46,027 bases of DNA, from IMG/VR virus record IMGVR_UViG_3300008267_001029, positions 1 to 46,027 of that record; one strand, written 5' to 3'. Shown in pieces: positions 8,931 to 18,662 of this stretch. The stretch's first letter is position 1; each line of letters starts with the position of its first letter. The notes beneath the pieces were generated by a model that saw only the letters and a list, made by a program, of their open reading frames with translations, did no database searches and had not been told where the DNA came from. The position numbers and the translations under genes were made by a program. This DNA is from a virus.

Positions 8931-11900
8931 ATGCCTTATAATTATTTAACAATTAATGAAAGTGGACTAAGTTCGGGTTTGGTAAGTGCTTCATATTTTG
9001 ATGTCGAATTGCAATCATTGTACGAACAACAATATAGTACAGATGAATTATTCTTCGGAGATTCGGATGACGATTTAGTAGAATTTAGTTTATATAATTC
9101 AGTACAAGAACCACTTACTTTTGATAGAATCGTTCCAAGTGTAACTTATAGTATAGTTCAAGGCGATTATTTAGATATTAATGGACAACCAAAAAACTAT
9201 AGAGTTTTAAATCCAAATACAAACATAACCAGATTTCGAGACAATATACTTTTACATCCACAATTTGATTTAAAGTTCAATCAAGTAACTCCTGGTTTGT
9301 ATTATTTGTTGTATAACCCAATCAGAAATGTTGCGGGTAGCCCAACAAATAAATTGGTAATTAAAGAGATTTCTCCAAGCAGAACTGAGTTAAGACTTTC
9401 GTTCGCATTTAACAAGGATTCAAGTGCATCTAACGCTTTATCAGCAATAAAGATTACATCATTTGCTGACAAAAAATATTTGTTCTTACAGTTAGAAGAT
9501 AATTTGATTAAGATTATTAATAATAATCCTATATCAACTAATTTTTCAAAGGAAAAACAAAGTGCAAATTTAATTAAGATTTGTCAAAATCTTGGTTTTA
9601 AAAATGAAGCAGATCTGACTCAATTTATAATTGATTCATATACTGGATTTGATAGAGTCTTAGTATTGAATAGAACTGACAATTCAGATGTATTATCATA
9701 TCAATCTGTTAAATTTGCAGGTATTGCACAGCAATTAAAGAATTTTATATATCAGTATAATAATACTGAATTTTCCTCTGAGGAAATTCAACTCGCATTC
9801 AAAACAATCGTAACTAAAGTTTCTCAAGATCGAATCGTACAAAAGACATCTTTGAATCCTATTGATTTACAAGATGCGCTTAATCTATTCATACAAGTAA
9901 TATATACCGATTGGTTGCAACCACAGGTTGATGAGTTATTATTGAACTATAATGAAAGATTTTTTGGATTATACAAGAATGCTTTGAACTTCGACAATGG
10001 AAATTTAATAAAGATTCTTAGTCACACCAGTTATTTTAACGTTGTAGATGGAGTTGATAATGTTCAAGTAAAATTAGATTCTCCACTTCCAACTGAATAT
10101 AATGTTAAGTCAACATGTTGGATTTCAAATATATCCATAGCGCCTTTATACTTTAAAGTTAACATTTATGCCGATAGTGTATCTAGAAAGGTATATTTAA
10201 ATGGTGTTAATTTTTCAGTTCAGGTTCCAAAGATAAGTCCATCAAATGATACATTTGCGGATTTAGATAAAAATACACTTTTCTATGCAAAAACAACGTT
10301 AAAAGAAAAGATTAACGATTTGTTGATAGACTATAATAGTTTTGATAACTTTATTAACTATTCTTCTGCCGAATTAAGAACAAAGATTGCAAAGAATAAG
10401 ATTATTCAGTATAACAATTATGATGTTTCTAAGCAACAGATTAGTAAACAAGCTGACATATCTAATACTGCTATATCTTCGTCATTATCTGAAAAGTATA
10501 ATTCGTTGACTCAGAATCAAGTGGATCTGCTTCATACATTTGATGAATATGAATCATATCTTTTCTTTTATACATCCAGTATAGATGAAAAAATTCAAGA
10601 TGGTGTGTCATATGACAGAGACAACTATGATAGTTTATTAAATCAATTGCCTGAGTATCTTAAAAATGATCCACAATCTGAGGATTATATAAAGTTTACT
10701 TCGATGGTGGGACATTTCTTTGATAATATCTTAGTTTATATTAAAAAGTTTCCTAGAGCATATCCTATCAATTACAATGATAACAATGACTATCCAAAGA
10801 ATTATATAGAGGAGCTATTAAATTCATTCAATTGGAATATTGATAATACCAAGTTTGAAAAGAGTGACATAAGACAATTATTATTCAACAATACAGAATA
10901 CACCGGTTCACTATCATCATCATATTTTGATTATGCTAAATCTATATTAAATAGATTTGCAAACAACATGAGTGGTGTGTATAAAACTAAAGGTACTGCT
11001 ACTTCATATGAGCTAATTAGAAGTATTTTTGGTGTGTCATCCGAATTGATTCAACCCGTTGAATACGGTAGTAGTGATGTTTTGGTAAATAGACAAGTAT
11101 TCTATGACTTTGATGATATTGTGTATATGTCTAAGTTTACCAACAACGAATACATAACATTTAATTATACAGGTAGTGAATTTGAATTACAACCAAATGG
11201 TGCGACATATTCAGGCAGCACAGCATCTGGTATTACACAATCATATCGTGAAGTATTTACTGGTTTATCAGCTTTGGAGTGTTCTTTTAGATTTAAGAGC
11301 AACAATTATAATTACTTAGATAGAATTCCACTAATTAAGAAGTATAGAAACAACAATGTAGATTGGGAAATTTATATCAAGAAATCCATACAGAAAATTA
11401 GTGGTCAATTGATATTTAATTTTCAACCACAGGGTACAGATTCCAATTCAATTGTTCTTCAAGAACTTCCATTGTTAAATGGTGATGTATATACGATATT
11501 ATTGACTAGAGAAATTGCTCCTGGTGCATTTGATACTCCACAAACAACGATCAATTATAGTCCATTAACACAATCTATAACATCATCCGCTGCAAATAAG
11601 TACGCACCATATGTTTATACGTTGGCTATCAATCAATACTATGGCAGTCAACTAAACTTTACGGCCAAGAAGAATTCAACAATTTTATATGATCACAATC
11701 AGTACTTTTCAAGTGGTAGTTATCATGTTGGTAATTTTTCTTCATCTGTAAAGTTTGTTGGTAACATTGATAAGATTAAAGTATATTTGGATCCTGTATC
11801 CATAGACAACTTTAATGAACATTCTTATAATATCAATTCTTTTGCAATTGATGACAAAGAAAGAGAATATCAAAATGCAATATATGTTTGGAGTTTTGAT

Positions 11901-13370
11901 ACTCCAATCAGTTTATATTCGTCGTCATCTATAAAATTGATCCCAAATCAAAACATTTACTATAGTAATAACTTTTATGCTGTTAATTTCCCAGCACAAA
12001 TCGAAACATTGGGTTATCCAATTTGTAAACCAATGGAAGTTACTAAGTTTCCATATCAATTTGAAAAATTGTCTTTAAAACAAGCTATTAATTCCAATAA
12101 GTTTGGGCCAAATTATAGAAATAATAGTAAGATCAATAAAATTGATTTGATATTGGATACAAATTTGGTACCATCTGAACAATCCGCTTATACCGAAGAT
12201 GTAATTGGTGCAGATTCTAATTTGGTTGGTTATTACATAACTCCGTATCAATATTTGAATACCAAGATTGAAGACTTTTTGGGTAAAGAAGGTATAACAG
12301 ATGTTATTGGTAATCCAGCTTATTTAACCAGTCAAAGTTATCCTGAGTTGAAAACACTTCAACGAGAGTTTGCTAAGTTAAATGAAAAATACATCTATCC
12401 ACAAGAATTTTTAAGCACATATAAGTTCTATATTGATTTTTCAATATTTGATTTTATTAAAAAATTAACTCCACAAAGAGCTACATTAAAACGTGGTATA
12501 TTGTTGGAGCCATCAATATTTGAACGTGTAAAATTTAATTATAGAAATGTTGATGTGACTGCTTTGGATCCTGATAATCCACTAGCATCATCTTCAAGTT
12601 TAATTACATTTAACAATTATGCTACTTTTACATCCAGCTTGATAAATACCAATTACACATCAAGTTATGGGGTTGTGAGTTTAATTGAAACAAATGATAT
12701 TGATACAGATAACGATCAGTATAACTACTCTATGTTTGAAATCAATCCATCATATGATGTAAGAGATTTCGTATATAGTAAATATGGTAAGGATATTGGT
12801 GTTGATAAAGATGGACCTTACATCAAGGATATAACCAAAATTAACAAAAATGATTATTACTTGATGACAAATAATAGACCACCATCTGTGGTAGGATTTA
12901 CATCCAGTTATTTTGCAGTTCAAACCATAGGATCTGGATCTATAACAGGAAGTAGTGTTTATAAAGATCTGTACAAAGGCGATATGGATTCTGGATACTC
13001 TAAGAGACACTTAAGTAAATTTGTATTTGCTGGTTCTCGAAATAGATATCGTGCGGTTAGTGGGTCTATATATAGAATCAGTAATGGTGTCAAACTAGAT
13101 AAGAGCAAGGGTCAGTTGACATACTATTCATTTACAAAGGGTAAAAATGATTACACCAGAACCGTTAATAGAAGTGGTCTGCCAAATGGATCTTCACCAA
13201 TCATTACTATTCCCGGATATTTGTCATTACAAGTCACCAGTAGTACATTTACTAAATATGGCACTTTAACAGGATCAATTGGTAGTCCACAATCTATATT
13301 TGTACAATTACCATTGACCGCATCTGTTGAAACCAGTTCAAGTCTTAATACGTATATTATGAATTTATAA
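8931..13370 (+). CDS. Very large virion structural protein (positional gp7-like)
   Basis: At 1479 residues this is the longest protein in the window. It is rich in Asn, Tyr, Ser and Ile, and mixes beta-rich parts with a helical centre (about residues 430-720). Residues about 680-705 (YKTKGTATSYELIRSIFG) are a segment I associate with large baseplate or tail proteins of environmental phages. The C-terminal third (1150-1479) is Ser/Tyr/Gly-rich and fibre-like. Position just downstream of gp6 is that of T4 gp7 (1032 residues), the largest wedge protein, but I cannot show sequence likeness to gp7. It could alternatively be a long tail-fibre scaffold. Virion structural is safe; the exact part is not. 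Confidence 0.6.
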   Translation: MPYNYLTINESGLSSGLVSASYFDVELQSLYEQQYSTDELFFGDSDDDLVEFSLYNSVQEPLTFDRIVPSVTYSIVQGDYLDINGQPKNYRVLNPNTNITRFRDNILLHPQFDLKFNQVTPGLYYLLYNPIRNVAGSPTNKLVIKEISPSRTELRLSFAFNKDSSASNALSAIKITSFADKKYLFLQLEDNLIKIINNNPISTNFSKEKQSANLIKICQNLGFKNEADLTQFIIDSYTGFDRVLVLNRTDNSDVLSYQSVKFAGIAQQLKNFIYQYNNTEFSSEEIQLAFKTIVTKVSQDRIVQKTSLNPIDLQDALNLFIQVIYTDWLQPQVDELLLNYNERFFGLYKNALNFDNGNLIKILSHTSYFNVVDGVDNVQVKLDSPLPTEYNVKSTCWISNISIAPLYFKVNIYADSVSRKVYLNGVNFSVQVPKISPSNDTFADLDKNTLFYAKTTLKEKINDLLIDYNSFDNFINYSSAELRTKIAKNKIIQYNNYDVSKQQISKQADISNTAISSSLSEKYNSLTQNQVDLLHTFDEYESYLFFYTSSIDEKIQDGVSYDRDNYDSLLNQLPEYLKNDPQSEDYIKFTSMVGHFFDNILVYIKKFPRAYPINYNDNNDYPKNYIEELLNSFNWNIDNTKFEKSDIRQLLFNNTEYTGSLSSSYFDYAKSILNRFANNMSGVYKTKGTATSYELIRSIFGVSSELIQPVEYGSSDVLVNRQVFYDFDDIVYMSKFTNNEYITFNYTGSEFELQPNGATYSGSTASGITQSYREVFTGLSALECSFRFKSNNYNYLDRIPLIKKYRNNNVDWEIYIKKSIQKISGQLIFNFQPQGTDSNSIVLQELPLLNGDVYTILLTREIAPGAFDTPQTTINYSPLTQSITSSAANKYAPYVYTLAINQYYGSQLNFTAKKNSTILYDHNQYFSSGSYHVGNFSSSVKFVGNIDKIKVYLDPVSIDNFNEHSYNINSFAIDDKEREYQNAIYVWSFDTPISLYSSSSIKLIPNQNIYYSNNFYAVNFPAQIETLGYPICKPMEVTKFPYQFEKLSLKQAINSNKFGPNYRNNSKINKIDLILDTNLVPSEQSAYTEDVIGADSNLVGYYITPYQYLNTKIEDFLGKEGITDVIGNPAYLTSQSYPELKTLQREFAKLNEKYIYPQEFLSTYKFYIDFSIFDFIKKLTPQRATLKRGILLEPSIFERVKFNYRNVDVTALDPDNPLASSSSLITFNNYATFTSSLINTNYTSSYGVVSLIETNDIDTDNDQYNYSMFEINPSYDVRDFVYSKYGKDIGVDKDGPYIKDITKINKNDYYLMTNNRPPSVVGFTSSYFAVQTIGSGSITGSSVYKDLYKGDMDSGYSKRHLSKFVFAGSRNRYRAVSGSIYRISNGVKLDKSKGQLTYYSFTKGKNDYTRTVNRSGLPNGSSPIITIPGYLSLQVTSSTFTKYGTLTGSIGSPQSIFVQLPLTASVETSSSLNTYIMNL

Positions 13371-13416
13371 TTACAAATTTCGATAAAAAAACAAAACTTA
13401 AAGATAATTATTATAT

Positions 13417-14055
13417 ATGGCATATTTAGACAACAACGTTCTTACGGTAAACGCGATACTTACTAAGAAGGGTAGAGAAATCTTATCAAAAACCGGTGGT
13501 TTAAACATCACCGCGTTTGCTTTAGCCGATGATGAAATCGACTATACGCAATTTAATCCAAACCACCCACTTGGTAGCGCATACTATGATATAGCTATTC
13601 GCAATACACCCGTCATGGAACCAATTACAGACGAATCTCAATTGATGAAGTATAAATTGGTGACGTTGAACGATGGTGTAACGGCTGTACCTACAATCAA
13701 TTTGAACATTTCTTCTATAAATGTTCCAAGAGACTTTACTGGGGAAATATTGTTGAGTCCAAGTACCAATCCAACTTATAACGTAACTTTGGGTTATACC
13801 GCAATATTATCAAATAAGAACGTAGGAACATTGGTTGTAACCGAAACTAATAGTATTAATTCTTCTACCGCAACCATTCCAACATTTGCTGGGGATCTAG
13901 CATCAAATACATCACAAGCCGTGGTCGGTAATAAGTTTAGATTCATCCCAAATGCTTCTCTCTCAAAGACTACTACAACAAACATTACAATCATTGGTAA
14001 TGAAAGTGGTGGTAATACCGCAATCAACGTTACCGTAACAGTACCAACAACTTAA
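13417..14055 (+). CDS. Virion structural protein (tail/fibre region), unknown
   Basis: A 212-residue protein beginning MAYLDNNVLTVNAILTKKGRE, a start typical of small structural proteins in the fibre region of far-T4 phages (recollection, not a search). Residues 1-90 look like a conserved alpha/beta head; residues 100-212 are a beta-sandwich rich in Thr, Asn and Val (Ig-like in composition). The start is the ATG at 13417; the 46 bases upstream are AT-rich and hold only a weak purine run (AAAGAT) as a possible ribosome site. The Ig-like half suggests surface exposure. No catalytic motif. Confidence 0.55.
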   Translation: MAYLDNNVLTVNAILTKKGREILSKTGGLNITAFALADDEIDYTQFNPNHPLGSAYYDIAIRNTPVMEPITDESQLMKYKLVTLNDGVTAVPTINLNISSINVPRDFTGEILLSPSTNPTYNVTLGYTAILSNKNVGTLVVTETNSINSSTATIPTFAGDLASNTSQAVVGNKFRFIPNASLSKTTTTNITIIGNESGGNTAINVTVTVPTT

Positions 14056-14061
14056 TAAATT

Positions 14062-15132
14062 ATGATATTTAGTCAATTCACAAAAGATCAGGTTTCATCT
14101 GGATTATTCGGATCTGGAGATTTGCAGGTTAGTCAATCTCTTTTCACAACATCATCTACACAGGGTCGTCAATTGACCGGATCATCACCATACGATGTTA
14201 AGAATGGTCAATACTATTTAGATATTTATTATAGCAGTGAACAATATTTTGCGATTGCATATGGTGACTACGCAAATACAGGCAGTTCACAATATGATAG
14301 TCCAAATTATTCTGTACCTGTATTGACCAATGAAACAAAGGTTATTTATACACAATACAAGAATACACTGCTTCAACCAGGCGATACATTATTTAGTTTT
14401 GCTTCTGGAAGCGTGGACAATCCTGTTGATAGTGAAGCAATATTTGCAGTTAACTTCTCAGCTGATAAGTTTAAGGATCAAATTGACCCAGGTCAAATTC
14501 AATTGAATTTAAGCGGTGCAAATGGAATTTATTCTTACATTGATGATTCACAAGTTGTCAATAAGTCTCTTGGTGTATATAACATAATTTCCGGATCTAT
14601 TATTAATGGTGTTCCAACACCATATTTAAAGAATAGTACTATTCAATATGAAGGAATTGGTTTGTTTTATCCAACAAATGGTATAGTTGTTTTAAACGCA
14701 ATAAACCTACAAAAACGTGTTGGAATTAATTCTCAAATTGCAAACAGAGCTGGTTTTCCTAACTCAACATCTACAAATGTAGATGGTCACTGGAGAGTCT
14801 GGACCAGAGACTTTTTTAAATCATTAAAAGGAACAACCAAATTGATGAGTGTAAGAAAGAGTGAATTTGTACCATCTACAAATTACTTCGTTCGTGTTAA
14901 GAATAAAGAGTTTAATTATAGTAATAATCCAACATTTGTATCAGATGGTACTGATGGACAAACAAAAGGTACAATCATTTATCAAGATTTGATAAATAAC
15001 CCTCGTACTTATCTTACATCGGTTGGTTTATACGATACTAACAACGAACTACTAGCAATTGGTAAGCTAAGTCGTCCAACACAAAAATCATTCGACAACG
15101 AATTGTTGATTAAAGTTAGAATTGACTTTTAA
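14062..15132 (+). CDS. Tail/fibre structural protein with VGLY-type C-terminal module
   Basis: A 356-residue protein. Two modules recur elsewhere in the window. Residues about 135-180 (DQIDPGQIQLNL, then YSYIDDS) match the end of the 227-residue product of the next gene (DRIRPGSVRINN, then GYIVDDS). Residues about 275-356 (KEFNYSNNPTF, then TSVGLYDTNNELLAIGKL and a closing beta strand) match the C terminus of the 820-residue product after that. A family of T4-like structural proteins ending in this EFN...NPT...VGLY...A-I/V-A/G-K-L pattern is known to me from cyanophages; role there is virion structural. So this gene looks like the undivided ancestor-type of the two genes that follow. Confidence 0.6.
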   Translation: MIFSQFTKDQVSSGLFGSGDLQVSQSLFTTSSTQGRQLTGSSPYDVKNGQYYLDIYYSSEQYFAIAYGDYANTGSSQYDSPNYSVPVLTNETKVIYTQYKNTLLQPGDTLFSFASGSVDNPVDSEAIFAVNFSADKFKDQIDPGQIQLNLSGANGIYSYIDDSQVVNKSLGVYNIISGSIINGVPTPYLKNSTIQYEGIGLFYPTNGIVVLNAINLQKRVGINSQIANRAGFPNSTSTNVDGHWRVWTRDFFKSLKGTTKLMSVRKSEFVPSTNYFVRVKNKEFNYSNNPTFVSDGTDGQTKGTIIYQDLINNPRTYLTSVGLYDTNNELLAIGKLSRPTQKSFDNELLIKVRIDF

Positions 15133-15149
15133 TTATCGATAAATCTTCC

Positions 15150-15157
15150 TATTTATA
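15150..15157 (+). promoter_or_regulatory. TATTTATA element upstream of 15163
   Basis: Exact TATTTATA five bases before the start codon, in a 30-base gap. It is the reverse complement of the T4 late promoter core TATAAATA. The same word recurs before other genes in this window. Function is unproven. Confidence 0.4.
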
Positions 15158-15162
15158 TTAGG

Positions 15163-15846
15163 ATGATTAAATTTTTCAAAAACGAAGATATACTTGTCAC
15201 TGCATTCTCTGTAGCGTCTACACAGAATGTAAACAATATCGTTACTGATTTGATATTAGGAAATGATAGTGATACAAATTACTTTCCAATTCTAATATTA
15301 AACGATGAGTGTGATTATAACGTATCTGGTAGTTGTGAACCAAACACCACTAATCAAGCATACTTAGCTGAGTCTCAGTATTCTGGTATCATTCCAAATT
15401 TTGAAATTGGTAAATATATTACTGCCAGCGTAGTTTTTTATCCAAAGGAAAGTGAGTTTTATAATGTTAAAACCAATCCTACAAACTCAATAGGAACATA
15501 TCAAGGACAAGTTTATAATACAGTTAAAAACATGTATTATAATAATTACAATAATGGATATGATATATTTGGGTTTGATGGGTATGATACATCTAATGCC
15601 AAATTAAATTTGGCCAATGAATTTTCTTTATTTAGTTTTGCATCTTCTCAGGCTGGTGACAGAATTAGACCAGGATCAGTACGTATAAATAATCAAAGTG
15701 GTGACATAATAGGATATATTGTTGATGATAGCAAATATAACTTATATTTATCTGGAAGTTACTTTGTCAACTATTTTAGTTTTAATTCGGATAATAGTGG
15801 ATTGATTAAAAAAGGAACTTACGGATTAGCAAGTGTAATATCATGA
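15163..15846 (+). CDS. Structural protein, N-terminal half of a split paralogue
   Basis: A 227-residue protein. Residues about 165-205 (SFASSQAGDRIRPGSVRINN to GYIVDDSKYN) parallel the middle of the 356-residue protein encoded upstream. The first 60 residues differ. The gene overlaps the next one by four bases (ATGA), so the two are co-translated. Together, this protein and the C terminus of the next recreate the module order of the upstream 356-residue protein. It has a short Cys pair (ECDYNVSGSCE), rare in this window. Start chosen at 15163, just after AGG, since no other ATG in frame lies upstream within the gap. Confidence 0.55.
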   Translation: MIKFFKNEDILVTAFSVASTQNVNNIVTDLILGNDSDTNYFPILILNDECDYNVSGSCEPNTTNQAYLAESQYSGIIPNFEIGKYITASVVFYPKESEFYNVKTNPTNSIGTYQGQVYNTVKNMYYNNYNNGYDIFGFDGYDTSNAKLNLANEFSLFSFASSQAGDRIRPGSVRINNQSGDIIGYIVDDSKYNLYLSGSYFVNYFSFNSDNSGLIKKGTYGLASVIS

Positions 15847-18305
15847 GTCTTACTAATATATACAATGAGAGATATGGAACTTCAGTTGCAACCAATGATA
15901 ATTATATTGCTGTAGGAAACCCTCCTACACATGATTATGATCCCGCAGAGGGATTTTATAGAATTGGTGAAGTTGTTTTAATTAAAAGAGATGCGTTTAA
16001 CTCAAATTATTCGGCATCATATACATTTACAAAAAGTTTAGGAACTCAAACCATTTATAGTACACGTTTTGGTGAATCCGTAGATCTATCTGATTACTTT
16101 TTAGCCGTGGGTAATAGTGTATTGTCAGCTAGTGTAACAAAAGGGTCATTTGTTGATGTGTATGTAGTTGACTCTAATTATAATGTAGTTAGTGGATCAC
16201 CAGTATTAGATTCTGACTGCCTAGACGAAAGTGTTAATACTCAAACATATTCAAATAAACCATTTGTTACACTAACCGGATCTAATTCGTTTGGTACATC
16301 AGTTAGTATAACAAACAATTATTTAGCGATTGGCTCACCTTCTGAAAATAATAATCGTGGTAGAGTATATATTTATCAATTTTCTGCATCAAAATATAAA
16401 CTGGAATCTGTTTTGAATCCTGACACATCTATCTATCCAAATCAATATGGGTTTGGGTATTCAGTATCCATCGATAAAAAGAACCAAAATAGAATTGTTA
16501 TTGGAAGCAATCAACTTCTAAATAGTAAAGTTTATTTGTATCAATCTTCATCCGGTGGTTGGGGACTAAAACAATCATTTGCGCAAGTAACCGGGTCATT
16601 ATCGGTTGAAAATAGCATATTTAATTGGTATCCTATTTCTTTACAAAATTCAAGTTTTGGTAAATCCGTATCAATATACGACAAAATAATAGTTATTGGT
16701 GCGCCTACAGATTTAGTTTATTACGAATATTCTGGATCAACTATTCAAAGACAAAGAGGCGCCTTCTATGTGTATTCTACAAATGTGTGTGATTCTGCAC
16801 CAACAGGAAGTTATAATCTAATATCAAAACTATATGGTGATGAAAATACATTCAAGGATAATTTTCTGGGTGAATCTGTGTGTGTATACAATAACAATAT
16901 ATTAGTAGGATCTCCAAAAAGATACTATCCATTTGCTTCAATTTTTATATCGGGGTCGTTGAATTTTTACGAAAATATCGTGGATGAAAATGATTTCGGA
17001 GCATCGACCTTCTTAGGGCAAGTATTGTACTATAGTGTTACAGGATCCAATTTGGTCAAAATGACTAGTTATCCGATTTCTAAACGTAAAGAAAGTGAAA
17101 ATAGTCCTTTTCAAGCATTTGGAGGATCCGTATCAATTTATGGAAATAATATAGTAATTGGTTCTCCTGTTCCATTACTTAAAGATTATTATTTGGATGT
17201 ACCATATATTACCGAATCTGGAAGTGCATTGGTTACTAATCCATCTTTAGATTTAACAGGTAGTATCTATCTTGAAGGATGTGATGTGACATCAAGTGTC
17301 GTATTTCTTCAAATAGAACAATCGGTTACTTCTGATACCGGTACACCTGTATATGTATCGTTGTGTGAAGAATTACCAAATACACCATATACAGCAATTG
17401 AGGGAAGTGCATATATTTACAACACATCTGATTTACAAACCGATTTTAACATTGGTAATGTATTTTATAATAATAATAGAATCGTTATTAACAATACAGG
17501 CAGTAGTTTAAATTTAATAGCTAGAAATCCAACTGATCCAAATAAACCATACATTTACATGGATTATGAAAGTTTAGTTCAGTTGAATGAAAAACAATAT
17601 ATCTGTACTGTTGAACCAGGTGAATTTAATATTTCAACAAATCCTACAGCTGTTACAGGCAGTCTTATAAATTATGGAATTGTTAACAAGACCGACTTTG
17701 ATTTTAATAACTTGGATTTAATTCTAAGATATATTAACTATAAGATTACCTCTCCAAGAAGTGAACAATGGTGGAAGAATATGGTATCTGGCGATGTAGA
17801 AACAAGTATTCTTTCATTTTATAGTGGCTCCTATAACATCACAACTCCATATACCGGATCTTATTTGTCAGGATCAAGATTCCAAGACAATAAATTAACG
17901 GAACAATTGAAGTGTGTTTTGGCAACTAAGAATTTTGATGTTAATAGTGATGGAAGAGTAGACTTCCAAGATGGAAATGCAATTTGGAAATATTTCATTA
18001 ATAATCTAACATATCAAAATTATAAGAATTATACAAATCCAAATAGTAAGAGAAATACTTACGATGGAATGATTAAGTTTTTGAATGATAATACTGGAAA
18101 AGGTAACAAAGACTATATCAAGAAAGACTTTTTCAATTATCCATATAGTTCATCTATTGATCCAACAGGTTCTTATTTAGCTCCATATATTACCCAAGTA
18201 GGATTGTATAGTGGCGCTGATTTGGTAGCAATAGCTAAGTTGGCACAGCCAATTAAAAATAGTGGTGATTTACCTATTAATATTGCTGTTAAATGGGATA
18301 CTTAA
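15843..18305 (+). CDS. Seven-bladed FG-GAP propeller protein with EF-hand loop
   Basis: An 820-residue structural protein. Residues about 10-450 carry seven copies of an FG-GAP-type blade motif: YGTSVATNDNYIAVGNP, FGESVDLSDYFLAVGNS, FGTSVSITNNYLAIGSP, FGYSVSID...IVIGSN, FGKSVSIYDKIIVIGAP, LGESVCVYNNNILVGSP and FGGSVSIYGNNIVIGSP. Seven is the classic number for an integrin-type propeller. Residues about 590-605 (GEFNISTNPTAV) and 785-820 (TQVGLYSGADLVAIAKL) match the C-terminal module of the 356-residue upstream protein. Inserted between them, residues 699-710 (DVNSDGRVDFQD) form a canonical EF-hand or dockerin-type calcium loop. Propellers and calcium loops fit receptor binding outside the cell; that role is inference. 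The ATG overlaps the previous stop. Confidence 0.7.
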   Translation: MSLTNIYNERYGTSVATNDNYIAVGNPPTHDYDPAEGFYRIGEVVLIKRDAFNSNYSASYTFTKSLGTQTIYSTRFGESVDLSDYFLAVGNSVLSASVTKGSFVDVYVVDSNYNVVSGSPVLDSDCLDESVNTQTYSNKPFVTLTGSNSFGTSVSITNNYLAIGSPSENNNRGRVYIYQFSASKYKLESVLNPDTSIYPNQYGFGYSVSIDKKNQNRIVIGSNQLLNSKVYLYQSSSGGWGLKQSFAQVTGSLSVENSIFNWYPISLQNSSFGKSVSIYDKIIVIGAPTDLVYYEYSGSTIQRQRGAFYVYSTNVCDSAPTGSYNLISKLYGDENTFKDNFLGESVCVYNNNILVGSPKRYYPFASIFISGSLNFYENIVDENDFGASTFLGQVLYYSVTGSNLVKMTSYPISKRKESENSPFQAFGGSVSIYGNNIVIGSPVPLLKDYYLDVPYITESGSALVTNPSLDLTGSIYLEGCDVTSSVVFLQIEQSVTSDTGTPVYVSLCEELPNTPYTAIEGSAYIYNTSDLQTDFNIGNVFYNNNRIVINNTGSSLNLIARNPTDPNKPYIYMDYESLVQLNEKQYICTVEPGEFNISTNPTAVTGSLINYGIVNKTDFDFNNLDLILRYINYKITSPRSEQWWKNMVSGDVETSILSFYSGSYNITTPYTGSYLSGSRFQDNKLTEQLKCVLATKNFDVNSDGRVDFQDGNAIWKYFINNLTYQNYKNYTNPNSKRNTYDGMIKFLNDNTGKGNKDYIKKDFFNYPYSSSIDPTGSYLAPYITQVGLYSGADLVAIAKLAQPIKNSGDLPINIAVKWDT

Positions 18306-18308
18306 TTA

Positions 18309-18316
18309 TATTTATT
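18309..18316 (+). promoter_or_regulatory. TATTTATT element upstream of 18333
   Basis: One mismatch to TATTTATA. The longer run TTAATTATATTTATT (18302-18316) recurs exactly at 44912-44926 before the scaffold gene. A good ribosome site (AAGGA) follows before the ATG at 18333. Confidence 0.35.
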
Positions 18317-18332
18317 ATTATAAGGATAAACT

Positions 18333-18650
18333 ATGGCAACCTCATCAGATAGCAAAATAATTGATCGTGAATCTAGTAAAGTCAGCTTAGCTGATAGATA
18401 CAAGACACAAAAGGCCGGTGGTGCATTTAATGTTCAACAAAATGTTAAGACCAATGGTGCCAATGAAATATCCTTGGGTGGTACCACATTTGAAACCAAT
18501 TATACAAAGACAAAAGGTTTTAAACTGCAAATGGGTTTACAACAAACCGAATTCAAAGATGTCGGTGATGGTGTAAATTCTCGTCAACAATCTGTATATC
18601 TAAAAGGATTCAGCTCTACAAAATATGGTAGCGCTGTGATCAATCGTTGA
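18333..18650 (+). CDS. Small structural protein, unknown
   Basis: A 105-residue Ser/Thr/Gln/Gly-rich basic protein, with regular beta-type sequence in its second half (FETNYTKTKGFKLQMGLQQ) and no membrane or catalytic motif. It has one of the few clear Shine-Dalgarno sites here (AAGGA, 7 bases before the ATG) and its own upstream TATTTATT element. Its place at the end of the tail-structural run suggests a small virion part. Family not recognised. Confidence 0.5.
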   Translation: MATSSDSKIIDRESSKVSLADRYKTQKAGGAFNVQQNVKTNGANEISLGGTTFETNYTKTKGFKLQMGLQQTEFKDVGDGVNSRQQSVYLKGFSSTKYGSAVINR

Positions 18651-18662
18651 TATATATTCTAA

